NCBI GenBank assembly: GCA_030770425.1
Contig: JASJFT010000053.1
Coordinates: 62,001-126,000 of the forward strand
DNA: 64,000 nucleotides
From: Darksidea phi
Lineage: Eukaryota > Ascomycota > Dothideomycetes > Pleosporales > Lentitheciaceae
Direction: 5' to 3'
Part shown: positions 10,054 through 20,370 of the stretch, piece by piece
How positions within the stretch are numbered: the stretch's first letter is position 1
How the letters are laid out: each line of letters opens with the position of its first letter
The notes under the pieces: model-generated
What the model saw: only the letters and a program-made list of their open reading frames with translations
The model's database searches: none
What the model was told of the DNA's origin: nothing
Made by a program: the position numbers and the translations under genes

Positions 10054-11547
10054 CTAGAGCGGCACGTCTTCCATAAGCTGAAGCGCACCCTCCCGGCCAA
10101 CGGTGATGATGACATCGCCCAGAGTCTTAGTAGCAAACCCTACTTTACTATACCGGAAGTAGTAATCCCACTTGCGCTTAAAGACCTCCACACTCTCATT
10201 ATCCATCCCCTCGGAGGCCTTCTCTTTTATCAGCTACGGCTTAATTCGCCCTTCCCAGATTTCGAGGAAAGCCTCCCGCCATAACCGCAAAGCCTTCGTA
10301 TAGTACGGGCCAATATTCTCCATATTATCGACTACGAGAGTTCCCTCCGAGCCTACCGTTATAGACGATATAAGCTGGGTCACTATAGGTAGATATCCAC
10401 CGGGGAAGATGTACCGACGGATAAAGTCGTCCGATTTCGCGTAGGTATCGTACCGAGCCTCGGGCATAGTAATATACTAGAAGCACGCTATACCTCCGTA
10501 TTTCTTTAGTAGGCTATATATATATTTGAAATATATCTAGAGATATTCTTTACCTACTACTTCGAGCATCTCAATTAATATAATCTTATCGTACGGTCTA
10601 TCGGAGGGGACCTATAGACTACGGTAGTTACAGAGTAGTACCGTAATCTTATATAAGAGATTAGCGTTACGTATACATTACTCAGCCAATTCTTTCTATT
10701 CGACCAAAAGTATTACGGAAGTCACCCTACAACTAGTTCGCTAGACCGCTCGCAGCATAAAACTCCCCTATCTAGTACCGATTTCTAGTATATAATCTAT
10801 AGACTTAATATATATATTATCGATAAAACGGTCTAACTTCCGCATTTACGCCTCTTCTAGAGTTTCGCTCGTAGATCGTGGATCGGATTTTAGCAACTAT
10901 ACCGGACTCGAGTATATCATATCTAGGGAGAGGAACGCCGCGAACATATCGTTGGAGATATTATAGTGTGCGGAAATATTAAGTCGAGCATTCTTGAGAT
11001 TGTTACTTCCGCGCGCCAGACCGGCGAGGCCCGTTGATATGGCGGAGGTCAGAGTCGACCCGTTCGAAAGATAATTGCGGTTGTGGATGAATAACTGGCT
11101 TGGTGAGCAATTGCTGCGTTGTCAATTGATTTGCTTACTTCGAAGAATTTAGTCAAATCTGGCGAACTGACTTCTCCGAGCATATAGCTCTCCGCAAAGC
11201 CCTGCGGCTAATTAGCTGAACGAAGGCTTCCAGATAGCACCATACGCGTTTGTTTGCCATCCTCATAGAGTAGAACGAACCATGTCAGCAAATAATGCTA
11301 AGCGCACCCAGAACCTGTCATCGTGTACACTGAGAACCGCCTCTGGACAGCCAAGCGATTGAGCGCCAAAGACTGTCGACGACTTGCTAGAGCCGTTTTC
11401 GTAAAGAATGAGTCTTCCCAGCTTGATCCCTTGCAATTGCACGATTGCCCCATTTCTACACGTTGAAACCAGTGGTTCCCACGCATAAGATGCAACACCC
11501 CTCCATATGTCTGCCACAGGTCCCGTAATGGGGCTAAGGATGGTCAT
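10054..11547 (-). pseudogene. RIP-damaged cyclopropane-fatty-acyl-phospholipid synthase (CMAS-type SAM methyltransferase)
   Basis: On the minus strand a full-length copy can be followed from ATG 11547 to stop 10054. N-terminal segments MTILSPITGP, WEPLV and RLALFADM are followed by an intron at 11280-11202, then GFAESYMLGEVSSPDL, an intron at 11138-11095, then ARLNISAHYNISNDMFAAFL, further CMAS blocks (SDRPYDKI, GGIACF-stop-YITMPEARY, FIRRYIFPGG) and a C-terminal ATKTLGDVIITVGREGALQL. The enzyme normally transfers a methylene from S-adenosylmethionine onto unsaturated lipid chains. At least four TAG codons replace conserved residues (three Gln and one Trp-like position), and the stretch 10470-10960 is rich in TA dinucleotides, while both ends look almost untouched. 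Introns keep good splice signals. The pattern is C-to-T change at CpA, typical of RIP, so this copy is dead. Confidence 0.85.
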
Positions 11548-11985
11548 TGGGGCGATTCTTGAAATGCGCGAAACTAGAACCGCAGATGGCGTTGCGTTCG
11601 ATGTAGGATATTCCTAACAGGTCAATTGTCCCAAGGCAAGTTGCTAGCAGTATAGACGAGCGAAAGAAACATATGCGGGATATGCGACGTCCGCAATGCG
11701 CAGCGCTGAAAGGAATCGAGTGGAATTGCGTGCCCCGCCAAGTTGGCGGTCAACACTGAACTTTATCAAAGAAACCGCATGGCGTCGGATCTTTCGGTGC
11801 CGACAAGACGGAGCTTGTCGGCAGACAAGATGGGTACAGGCTCTTTTCCGTACCGTTATAGAATCGGCATAGGCCCTGTTATGAATCCTGCTTGCACGTA
11901 GTCAATTCCCTTTACCCTATCAAATGTTGAAATTCCTGACTAGCTAGAGCGTTACAGAGCGGAGTGGAAGCCAATCAAGGTGATA
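11548..11985. other. Intergenic region
   Basis: No coding or repeat feature recognised between the two minus-strand relics. It may contain the former promoter of the methyltransferase gene. Confidence 0.4.
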
Positions 11986-12360
11986 GCTATCTTGATGCGT
12001 GTAGACGTGGGTGCAGAGACGCTGTGTTTGAGCTGCAGAATCGACGAGGGTACTTTGCCGTTTCGAGCGGCTGATGACGCTGTCTCCATTGTTCCGCATC
12101 GCGAAGGATGGAGCACAAGCTGCCAAGCTCAGCCAGGTGAAGCGGGCGGTACGCGACTGAGACGATGGAAAGCAGTAGCCGGCACATCTCCGAATTTTTC
12201 TTTCCAAGCCGCTGGATTTGATCTGTCATGCGATCGTACAGCTGATGCAGCCCGACTGGAGCCTCTTCTACCACCTGTAGTGGATCCCAGCTCTCAGGTT
12301 TTTCGAGCTCTTGCACAACAAGGGCCACCCACAAAAACGCGTTCAGATATAGATGAGGGT
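11986..12360 (-). pseudogene. Fragment of a NACHT (HET-E/NWD-like) STAND protein
   Basis: The minus strand encodes about 100 residues typical of the region just C-terminal to the nucleotide-binding core of fungal NACHT proteins: NAFLWVALVVQEL, then LHQLYDRMTDQIQRL, then LLLSIVSVAYRPLHLAELG. No Walker motifs and no WD40 repeats are attached. The 5' side ends at the AT-rich, repeat-containing block at 12.36 kb, and the 3' side loses similarity at about 12060. In intact proteins this part belongs to an NLR-like switch controlling programmed cell death. Here it is an orphan piece. Confidence 0.72.
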
Positions 12361-12446
12361 TATTAATAGAAAGAGATCGCGTAGAAGCTTAGGATACCTA
12401 TTCCTACTATCTTACGCTACCTAAATACCCCTACGACGCCGTAAAA

Positions 12447-12600
12447 TAGGCCCTAGAGTACTACTAGGGGACTAATAAGTAGATAGAAAACCGCTTGGAA
12501 TAGGCCTTGAAGTACTACTAGGGGACTAATAAGTAGATAGAAGACCGCTTGGAATAGGCCCTGAAGTACTACTAGGGGACTAATAAGTAGTAAGATTAGA
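12447..12600. repeat. 54-bp tandem repeat, three copies
   Basis: A unit containing GTACTACTAGGGGACTAATA is repeated with an exact 54-bp period (its CTACTA core starts at 12461, 12515 and 12569). Copies differ at only a few bases (CCTAGAG / CTTGAAG / CCTGAAG). It is non-coding, with no unique spacers, and sits at the edge of an AT-rich block. Confidence 0.85.
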
Positions 12601-13208
12601 CCCTAGCTATTAGGAAGGCTTAGGACTAGTTACCGAACTTACCTAATCTAAACCCGATTAAAAGTATATAGAGACTACTTAAATATTAAATCTCGAAGTA
12701 GTTCCCTTATATAGAGGAAGAGTGGCTCAGACCGTTGTGTAAACTCTTTTGTGTGACATTCTGTTGTGTGCTCTCATTCGGTCTTACTAAGCAACCAAGT
12801 ATAGGAAAGGACCAGTATGCCACGACAATTTCCGCAGTGAGATGCTTAAGGAAGAAGCGGAGGGAGTACTCGGTGTCCTTGTGTGCAGGCTCTCGACACC
12901 TGGCCATTTCGTGGAAACGTCCCATGGCTGCTGGTCCTGATCGGGGCTTGGCGGTTCCGCCGTTCGGCCTTCGAGACGACCTGAGCAGTACGCGACAATC
13001 GTGTGTCTGAAGGGCCACCGCGCCTGTTCACGTAAGGCTATCGAACGCGCGAATTGTGTAAAATGATACGATCAACGCTTTTATATAACTCGGGTAGAGG
13101 GCTGTACCTATTTATGTAATTTTTAGATTTTAGCTTTATGCCCCTGTGTGTTAAAAAAATAATAATAATAAATAATATTATAAAAGCTTTATACTATTAA
13201 TTATTATC
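12601..13208. other. Low-information region with a normal-GC patch
   Basis: 12601-12720 and 13020-13208 are AT-rich. The patch 12720-13020 has normal composition and an open frame on each strand, but no recognisable protein motif, so no gene is called. Confidence 0.4.
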
Positions 13209-13292
13209 TATTATATATACTATAGTATTAGGTATAGTATTAGGTATAGTATTAGGTACAGTATCAGGTCCAGTATTAGGCATAGTATTAGA
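13209..13292. repeat. 12-bp tandem repeat (AGTATTAGGTAT-type)
   Basis: Six to seven copies of AGTATTAGGTAT with scattered C/T and G/A differences. They lie directly before the 23-bp array. Two reverse-complement copies (CCTGATACTGTA) reappear inside the opposite array near 13935, linking the two structures. Confidence 0.75.
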
Positions 13293-13294
13293 CG

Positions 13295-13581
13295 CAGTAG
13301 CTAGCTAATATCGAGCTCAGCAGCTGGCTGATGTAGAGCTCAGCGGCTGGCCCATATCGAGCTCAGCGGCTGGCTGATATTGAGCTCAGTAGCTAGCTGA
13401 TATCGAGCTCAGTAGCTAGCTGATATAGAGCTCAGCGGCTGGCTGATATCGAGCGCAGTAGCCGGCTAAGGTAGAGCTCAGTAGCTAACTAATGTAGAGC
13501 TCAGTAGCTAACTAATGCAGAGCTCAGTAGCTAACTAATACAGAGCTCAGTAGCTAACTAATGTAGAGCTTAGTAGCTAGG
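13295..13581. repeat. 23-bp tandem array, about 12.5 copies, forward orientation
   Basis: The consensus unit is CAGTAGCTAGCTGATATCGAG plus CT, and twelve full units fill 13295-13570. Units vary mainly by C/T and G/A transitions. Many units hold three 6-bp palindromes (GCTAGC, GATATC, GAGCTC). No coding frame runs through it. Confidence 0.88.
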
Positions 13582-13769
13582 TCGTTGGGTAGTATTAAGG
13601 GCGCGTAGGGCGCGTGGGTGTTCGCGGGTATTTACATGCTAGCATGTGAAATTTTCTACGTTATATACTCAACAACCTTAATATTATATACTTACCCTCT
13701 CGCTCCTCCTTAATAGTAATATAATAAGAACTATATAGTTTATACGACTAAGTAAGGTACCCTCCTAAG
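13582..13769. other. Spacer between inverted arrays, with a perfect 14-bp palindrome
   Basis: About 190 bp that separates the two oppositely oriented 23-bp arrays. It starts GC-rich (GGGCGCGTAGGGCGCGTGGG) and then contains ACATGCTAGCATGT at 13634-13647, a perfect palindrome close to the middle of the whole structure. The rest is AT-rich. No gene. Confidence 0.6.
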
Positions 13770-14048
13770 ATCGATATAGGCTAGCTACTAAGTTCGATAT
13801 AGGCCAGCTGCTGAGCTCGATATCAGCTAGCTACTGAGCTCGATATCAGCTAGCTACTGAGCTCGATATTAGCCAGCCGCTGAGCTCGATATCAGCTAGC
13901 TGCTGAGCTCGATATAGGTTAGCTGCTGAGCCTGATACTGTACCTGATACTGAGTTCGATATAGGCCAGCCGCTGAGCTCTATATCAGCCAGCTCCTGAG
14001 CTCGATATAGGCTAGCCGCTGAGCTCGATATGGGCTAGCCGCTGAGCT
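13770..14048. repeat. 23-bp tandem array, about 11 copies, inverted orientation
   Basis: The unit CGATATCAGCTAGCTACTGAG plus CT is the reverse complement of the 13295-13581 unit. About eleven copies are present, interrupted once by two 12-bp units (near 13925-13950). Together with the forward array it forms a long imperfect inverted repeat of about 280-bp arms. Confidence 0.88.
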
Positions 14049-14195
14049 TACGCGATTAGTCGTTCAATCGCGAGGGCTATTAGTTTACTATACCGGATGG
14101 GCCTATACGATTAGTTGTTCGACTACGAGGGCTATTAGTTCGCTATACCTAGTAAGCCCTTACGATTAGTCGACTAATTATAAGGGCTCTAGATA
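14049..14195. repeat. 55-bp tandem repeat, about 2.6 copies
   Basis: Copies begin ACGCGATTAGTCGTT, ACGATTAGTTGTT and ACGATTAGTCGAC, each followed by a GAGGGCTATTAGTT-like stretch and TATACC. Differences are mostly transitions, and the last copy is truncated. Confidence 0.6.
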
Positions 14196-14860
14196 GAATA
14201 TATAAGAAATTAATTTTTTAAAATATTTCTAAAAAAAATCGTAAAAAAAATCGAGAATACTTTTTAAATATTTTAGCGTCTTTAAACCTTTCTTTTTTTT
14301 TTCTTAAAATTAGGGCCCCGCGCCCCCCTAATTATATATCAATCTAGGCTCTAATTAGAGCCCCGCCGGGCCCCCCTAATTTAGAGAGGACTAGAACCGT
14401 AGTATTTACTATTAAGAGCTAATAGTTATTAAGGTTAACGATATAATATATTATAGTAATTTTAGTATAAATTACTATAGTACGTAGTCTCTAAAAGTAA
14501 AAGCTCTAATTTCTATAAGTTAAAAAAGACGGTATTTTATGTATAGAAACGACCCCTAACTATGCCTCAACACCAACACTGCTGGACTCTGTTGGACTCT
14601 GTTGGATCACGAGATTCAGCAAATAGCCGTCAGTACTAGGCTAATCCTTGCGCCTAGCGAAATCTCTGATCGCGCTTAGTCCCTGAGCCGTCTGCTCCGC
14701 GACATAATGAATACCGGGTCCTGATCATGTTGAATGTTGTATATGGAGAATGCGCTTTCTTATTGAAAACAGACTTTTGACTCTCTGACATCTTCAAAGT
14801 TCGCAGAGTAAAATCTCGCTATCCTTCCCGCCGCCAATGAATGAGTCAGGGTTTTCGCGC
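14196..14860. other. AT-rich block with GC-rich palindromic patch
   Basis: Highly AT-rich from 14196, with a GC-rich patch at 14310-14390 containing opposed TTAGGGCCCC / CCCCCTAATT segments and ending AACCGTAG-TA. A similar ending occurs near 33.15 kb. From about 14560 composition is normal but nothing is recognised. Confidence 0.5.
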
Positions 14861-17121
14861 TCATACCAAGGTTATAACCCGCTTTTTCAAAGTCTGCAAC
14901 CACTTGCTACTTGGCTGATAGAACTCCGCGTAGCCAACTCGCTCATAAACGTCACCAGATTTGTCACGGACCGGACGGAGCATCAGGCCAAACGCGAGGC
15001 CTTGTACCCAGTAACTTCGATCATCCGTTCGAGCATGAACGAGTAGAAAACGATACCCAACTTCTTTGAAGTCAGGTGAATCAACCATGACCTCATCACC
15101 GAGCCAGTCACCTACCTCTTCTGGAAGCGCTGCATTCCGGCCCCGATGTTCGCTGATTGCACTAAAGATCTCACTTCCATTTGGGGGTTGGTCTGTGCTG
15201 TTGTGAGGCGTGGGGGGCAATGTAGAAGCACTTTGAGAGCGCTTGGCGGCGAGAACAGGATGGTAGAGTATAGGATCGCCCTTACATTGGTTCGGTTCCA
15301 CATCACCGGCCATCACCAACCGGCTCGAGTCCATTTCAGGAGAAACTGGGCTAACGGGTATTGTGAAGCCCTCCAGAACGAGTCGTGCAGATTCGATTTG
15401 TCCAAAGGGATTCACCTCGTCTACCGGGACGATGTCGTGGCTTAGTAACCGTACCTGCCACAAGGTTGGAGGTAGGTTACGGAAGGGAAAATAGACAATC
15501 CAAGGGGCTGCGGCCCACGACCACGACGGCGCGCTAGAATCCACGCACGGTTCGGGTCGCCCTCTATTCCAAAACCTATTTCTCCATAGAAGCCCATGTA
15601 CGAGATCGCTCGTCCAGATGCCAGCCAAATAGTCACCTCCAAGGACAGGTAGAAGACCTGAAGCTATGCCTGAGAAAGCGGGCAACTTGTCTGAGGACTT
15701 GGTGAGCGAGCGCCTGCAGTATTCACATACAATCGTGTAGTAGTCGTCTAGTAACTGCTTCCGGTCGGGCATTGTTGAGGGTACTGTTGATAACCGCTCG
15801 CGGTGAAGGACGCGTGTCAGTTCTTCAAAGCGAACAGGAACATCACTATCCCGTAACTCTCCCTCCGCTACTGATCGATATCCGTCTGGACACTTCCAAT
15901 AGATCTGATGTCGCCCATAGAAGAGATGTCTTGGTGAGAGAACGAATTCCTGGAGTGTCCAGCCTCTGAAGGTCAGCGGGCCGTCGCTCCACAAGTGGTT
16001 CATGGTTTCCATCCCCTTTTGTGTCGATTGTATAAGTTCGGCCGTTACTTCGTCTGACTGGTCCTCATTTTCGTAGACTCGTAACTTGTGGGTAAGTCTG
16101 AGTGAAGGCTCCTGCGAGTTCAGAATGCCCGAGCTACTGTTCGCCGAGGCCATGGCGGATATCGTGACGGTGCTATCCCGATACACTGTCCCCATCATGG
16201 CTGATTCAGACGCCCAGTCCTGCTTGGAATCTTGAATAATACATAGTGAGTCAATCCATAGGTAACGAACCCCAAGCTCTTGCGTAATGGTAATGGCGTC
16301 GCGAAAGTTCTGGGGCAGCTCTGTGTAAGGGAGAGCAGTCTGAAACGTGCTCAACGTGTTTTTCGTAAGCGTGACAGCAATATTCCCTCCCCAGCAGTGG
16401 CTCAGAGCAATATAACGAGCCCGTAGTCCATTGGAGATGATGAGACGAGGCGCGAGAGGAACTTCCAGTGTTCCCACATCGACGACACGCGTAGGTAATT
16501 TTGACAATGAGCCATGTAGACAGCCCAAATGATCTTGCTGGCATTCGTTCAACCACTTCCTGGCTATGTCGAATGTGGCACTTGATCCCAGGTTTGGATC
16601 TGGTTTGGATTTGCCAATGCGATGTGCGTGGTCCACATTCACGATCTGTGCTGCAATTTGATACTGTCAGCTTGGAACTTATCTGCTTTACTTGAGCAAA
16701 GATAGAATAGATGCGTACCGGACGGAGTGAAAAGGTCAAAGTTGCATCGTACTGTGGGAAATGCTGACTTGAGTTGAATGAAGAAGAGTCCGACATTGTG
16801 AGCGTCGGAAACCTCCTTTCCATTTTCGGACGCGGTATCTACATACAACCCTAGCGAAACCGTTGTCGCTAGCTCGTCAGTTGATGGACGGTCGCTGGCG
16901 CTTGACGCGGTTGCATTGAGACAGTCTACCATGAACTGGCAGAAACTACACCCATTCACGGCAGACTCCTTTAGTGCGCTGACTGAAGGTTGGTGCGGAT
17001 AGAAGGTCGAGGGGACGCGATACATCGGGTCAAAACTGACCTCAGACAATTGAGGGGGAGACCTCAGAAGACGCTGAATCGAGATGTCTTGACAGAACTC
17101 GCACGACTGTGATGATGCCAT
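14861..17121 (-). CDS. HET-domain heterokaryon-incompatibility-type protein
   Basis: Exon 17121-16719 and exon 16650-14861, joined across a 68-nt intron, encode 730 aa. An N-terminal Cys pair segment (CEFCQDIS, later CSFCQFM) leads into a classical HET domain: RYIALSHCWGG at about 214-223, RYLWIDSLCIIQD at about 264-276, and the following MMGTVYRDSTVTISA block. The C-terminal half is the usual poorly conserved extension. Proteins of this type trigger cell death when activated by allelic non-self or NLR partners; here that role is inferred from the family. A piece of a WD40 gene and a NACHT fragment flank it on either side, and a secreted peptidase gene lies upstream on the same strand. Start taken at the first ATG (17121). 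Confidence 0.92.
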
Positions 17122-17764
17122 AACGAAAGGCTTTTCGGATGGGTTGAGGTTTAGGCGCAACCAGGCTGGAACGCAGCCGGGAGGGGGGTAAGCATACGCT
17201 CCTTCTAATCTAATTTTAGATGAGCTGCACGTCGCCTACCGAGATTGGTGGCGTAACGCCCGCTCCGAACACCAAAACAGCTACAGAATTTGAGGCTGCA
17301 GAGCCTCACACAATAGCTATTATTACGAAAGATTCTGGTGGAGAGTTATAGAGGGCCTAAATAGTGTATTGCGCTATAGAAATCGCTTTGGAGTATTGAT
17401 CGCGCGGCCGCGTCGCGATAGAATAGGTAGTATGCCTGCTGTAGTACCTAAAGCCTCCCTACTATCCCTACGCTCTATAACAGCTGCTTTTCGTATAATT
17501 ACGAAGTGTATTTATCAATTCTTTCTTTAAAGACAGGCAGGACGGCGATCTACGTTAAGTTTAAAAGGTCAGTAGCGCACGTCTTTGGATCTTTGCAAGT
17601 CAATGCGGCAGTTCCCTCCTGGACCGGGGCACTCCCGCCAAGGCATCTCTATGGTGAGCATGCCTCTACGCTTTGGGTCAATAATCGTCGAACCCAGAGT
17701 GCTATCGTGAGTTCGACGAAAACTCTTCTCCTCCAAGACAGACATCAAGGGCAGGAGTGCCCTG
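17122..17764. other. Intergenic region
   Basis: No gene recognised. Composition is mixed, with AT-richer sequence around 17200-17520. It precedes a small WD40 remnant. Confidence 0.4.
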
Positions 17765-17895
17765 CCACAGACGGTGCGGCTGTGGGAGGCGGCGACGGGG
17801 TTGTGCCGCAGTGTGCTTAAGGGCCATCCTGGCGGGGTTAGCAACGTCGCCTTCTCGCCGGACGGGCAGCTGGTCGCGTCAGCCTCAGAATGTGA
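17765..17895 (+). pseudogene. WD40-repeat fragment
   Basis: The plus strand reads QTVRLWEAATGLCRSVLKG, then HPGGVSNVAFSPDGQLVASA, one WD40 repeat and the start of the next, as found in the sensor domain of fungal NACHT-WD40 proteins. The frame has no start codon or upstream domain, and similarity stops at about 17895. It is an orphan sensor-domain piece. A NACHT fragment lies 5.5 kb away in the opposite orientation, so both may derive from one rearranged gene or from two. Confidence 0.7.
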
Positions 17896-18132
17896 AGTAA
17901 ACTGCAGTATTGCGTTTTGTTTCCAAACGCATTGACCAGATAACAGGAACTATGAAGAACACCATGGAGAGGCCATATATCTAAAACAAATTCTAGTAGC
18001 TAAAAGACAATATATAGTTAGGAAAAAGCGATAAAGAGCGACGCAAGCAAACGGCGCACAACTAAAAACTATATCAACACTAAGCCATAATCTCAACCTA
18101 CCAAAGTCACCCTTATCAAGGCAAAAAAACCA

Positions 18133-20370
18133 TTACCACTCGCAGGCTACAACAGCACGATGCGAAACTCTCTTAGCCGGCTTCTTATTGACACTGTCAC
18201 TAGGATGAGACAGGTTATCGCACGTGACTGCACCATCCAGATTCGCTTTCTCCTTATCGTCGTGCGCTTTACAGGAACTCTTGTAATTATTGCCACAATA
18301 AAGAGCGCCTGCATTGTTTTGCCCATCGTTCTTGTACTCGCAGTTTTGTCCGTCTATTCCAACATTGTATACACCTGCCGGATAAGGGATCTGGTTGATA
18401 TAATTCGGTCCATTGCAACCGTCAGGTTTCTTGGTTAGGTCTTCGTTGAATAGAATCGGACACCCTCTCGTCATGTATCCGTTTTCGATGCCTCGGACGG
18501 TATTAGGGACGTTGCTGGCCACCGTGGCTGGTTCCGGGTTGTTGCTGCATTGAGACGCAGTGCCGAATGCAGTGGGGTAGAGGAGCCATTTCATCTCGCG
18601 ACGGAGGACCCCTTCGCCGTAGTCCCAATCCGTCTGTTCGAGAATGATGTTTAACGCGCCACGCTTGGGCGTTGGCTTTGGCGCTGGCGACACTGGCGGG
18701 AGAAACCCAACGCTGCTATCGAGTTCGATCTCGGCATTCTTATCATCGTCGAGGGTATAGCAGCGCTGAGTGCCATTCAGATCGAGGCAGTCGAGATCAG
18801 GATCGGCGAATACGAATGTGGGTCCGACATCAGCAGTATCGTGTCCTAGACCAAGTGCACTGGCTAGATCATTAATGTCGCCGGTCGCAACTTTGCCGTC
18901 TTTAATCGTGATCGGATCCCACTGATCTGGTGTGTCGATGGCAGCCGGGACTCGATCCAGGCCTTTTTCTGTTTCATCTCTCCCTGGAGGAGCTGTGTCG
19001 GGGGGAAGGTCACCCTCCGAGGCATTTACAATGGGGTCTGTCACTTGCGGCGATTCGATAGGTTTGCCGTTCGTTCTCGGGTTCGAGGGGTAGTAGCCGC
19101 CATGCACCTGGACCCATTTCCCGAGAAAGTAAAGCGCAAGACTGTCGGCTTTCATGGGTTAGCATTGACTGATCGCAATGGCTACTGAGAGGAAGCATAC
19201 CGTTGGTAGCCACAAATAACCCAACAGGTCTCGCAGCAAAGTTAGCAAGCACTTTGGCGTATAGAGGCCCATATGCTTTGATAACCTCATCCCTCTGGAA
19301 ATCCGTATTCCGTATTTTCATCTTCCTATCCGCAATGTGCATTATCCGCTCGTTGGTGGCGGGCCGCGAATGCCTATCTACGTGCATAAGCTCGTGCATC
19401 ATAGTTGACTCTGCGCACCGTCAATTAGCTCATGTCCAGTCTAGATTTCAAACTTACATACCTTTGCATATGTAGTTGTTCAAATCCCATTTATCGTCTG
19501 TACGTGACTTTGAATATTTATCGTATGCGTCAACGGCGTTCGGTAAATCGAACCACTTTGGACACCAATTCATGGTTGCGATAGGGCTTGCTTCGTAAGG
19601 AAAAGAATTGTCCGTGTATGCAACTGCCCTGTAGACCCATTTGCGTACGCTTCCGTCTTCGTTTGTATTTGCGTGCCAGCAGCGGCTATTACCTAGCGAG
19701 GCTTTAGTGCTCAAATACTAAAATCGAAAGAAGGGTAGAGTGCGAGAGGATTGATGCTGTTCCAATGACTATATCCAAAGAGTTCGAGGAAGCAACGCCA
19801 GCACTTTAACCAGGGGCGGCTAGCTATGAGCCGGTTATGGTAGCTCGAGTAACTGGCCAGGACTTCTAGCAAGTACTTACATTTATCCCAGTCTGCTACA
19901 GCCGTACCAGGGGGACACTTGTACGCTGGATCGTTGTTATTTTTCTTAACATCATCCCAGTGTAATGGGTCATTGCATTTCATGTGCAACTGCCAGGAGA
20001 AGGAATTGCCCATCTTCCAGGTTGTGACGTCCTGGATAAGGAGCCTTATGTCGTTCTGGTATTTGGCATTCAGTTTCGGGTCTCCGAAAAAATCAACCGC
20101 CACCTGTTCCTCGAAATCAATCTTTGGTTTAATCTTTTCGGCCATCTCCACCATGTTCCTCCAGGCATTTATAATGGCGTTCTTTTGGGGGTCTTCACAT
20201 CCAGCCCAGGAGTCCAGGTGGACGGTTCTTTTTTCAGGCCCGTGCTTCCCATTACTGATCAAGACTGAACCGTCCCTGAGAATTTCGTGAGTCGGTGCTG
20301 CGACTGTAACGCAGGGAAGTAGGGCAATGGCGATAGCCGCTAGGCGAAGAAAAGGATCGATCCACATCAT
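18133..20370 (-). CDS. Secreted HExxH metallopeptidase-like protein
   Basis: Four exons, 20370-19881, 19692-19462, 19410-19201 and 19148-18133, join in frame to 648 aa. The first 25 residues are a signal peptide (hydrophobic core LAAIAIALLPCVTVA then APTHE). The zinc-binding motif HELMH lies at about residues 246-250 and is split from its upstream part by an intron. It is followed by EVIKAYGPLYAKVLA and NADSLALYFLGKW, the block found after the HExxH in fungal deuterolysin/aspzincin-like secreted peptidases. The C-terminal 350 residues are acidic, then cysteine-rich (about ten Cys), suggesting a disulfide-stabilised extracellular domain of unknown function. The acceptor of intron 1 has an in-frame alternative 9 nt further upstream. 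It sits inside the HET/NLR island but no functional link can be shown. Confidence 0.8.

Noticed and set aside
3420..11547. Secondary-metabolite gene cluster
   Set aside because: P450s and a lipid methyltransferase relic are present, but there is no polyketide synthase, NRPS, terpene synthase or transporter in the window.
12707..13018. Possible small gene in the normal-GC patch
   Set aside because: Open frames on both strands of similar length, no domain, no splice or start context; not supportable.
13295..14048. CRISPR-like repeat array
   Set aside because: Units are contiguous 23-mers with no unique spacers, and the genome is eukaryotic; these are ordinary tandem repeats.
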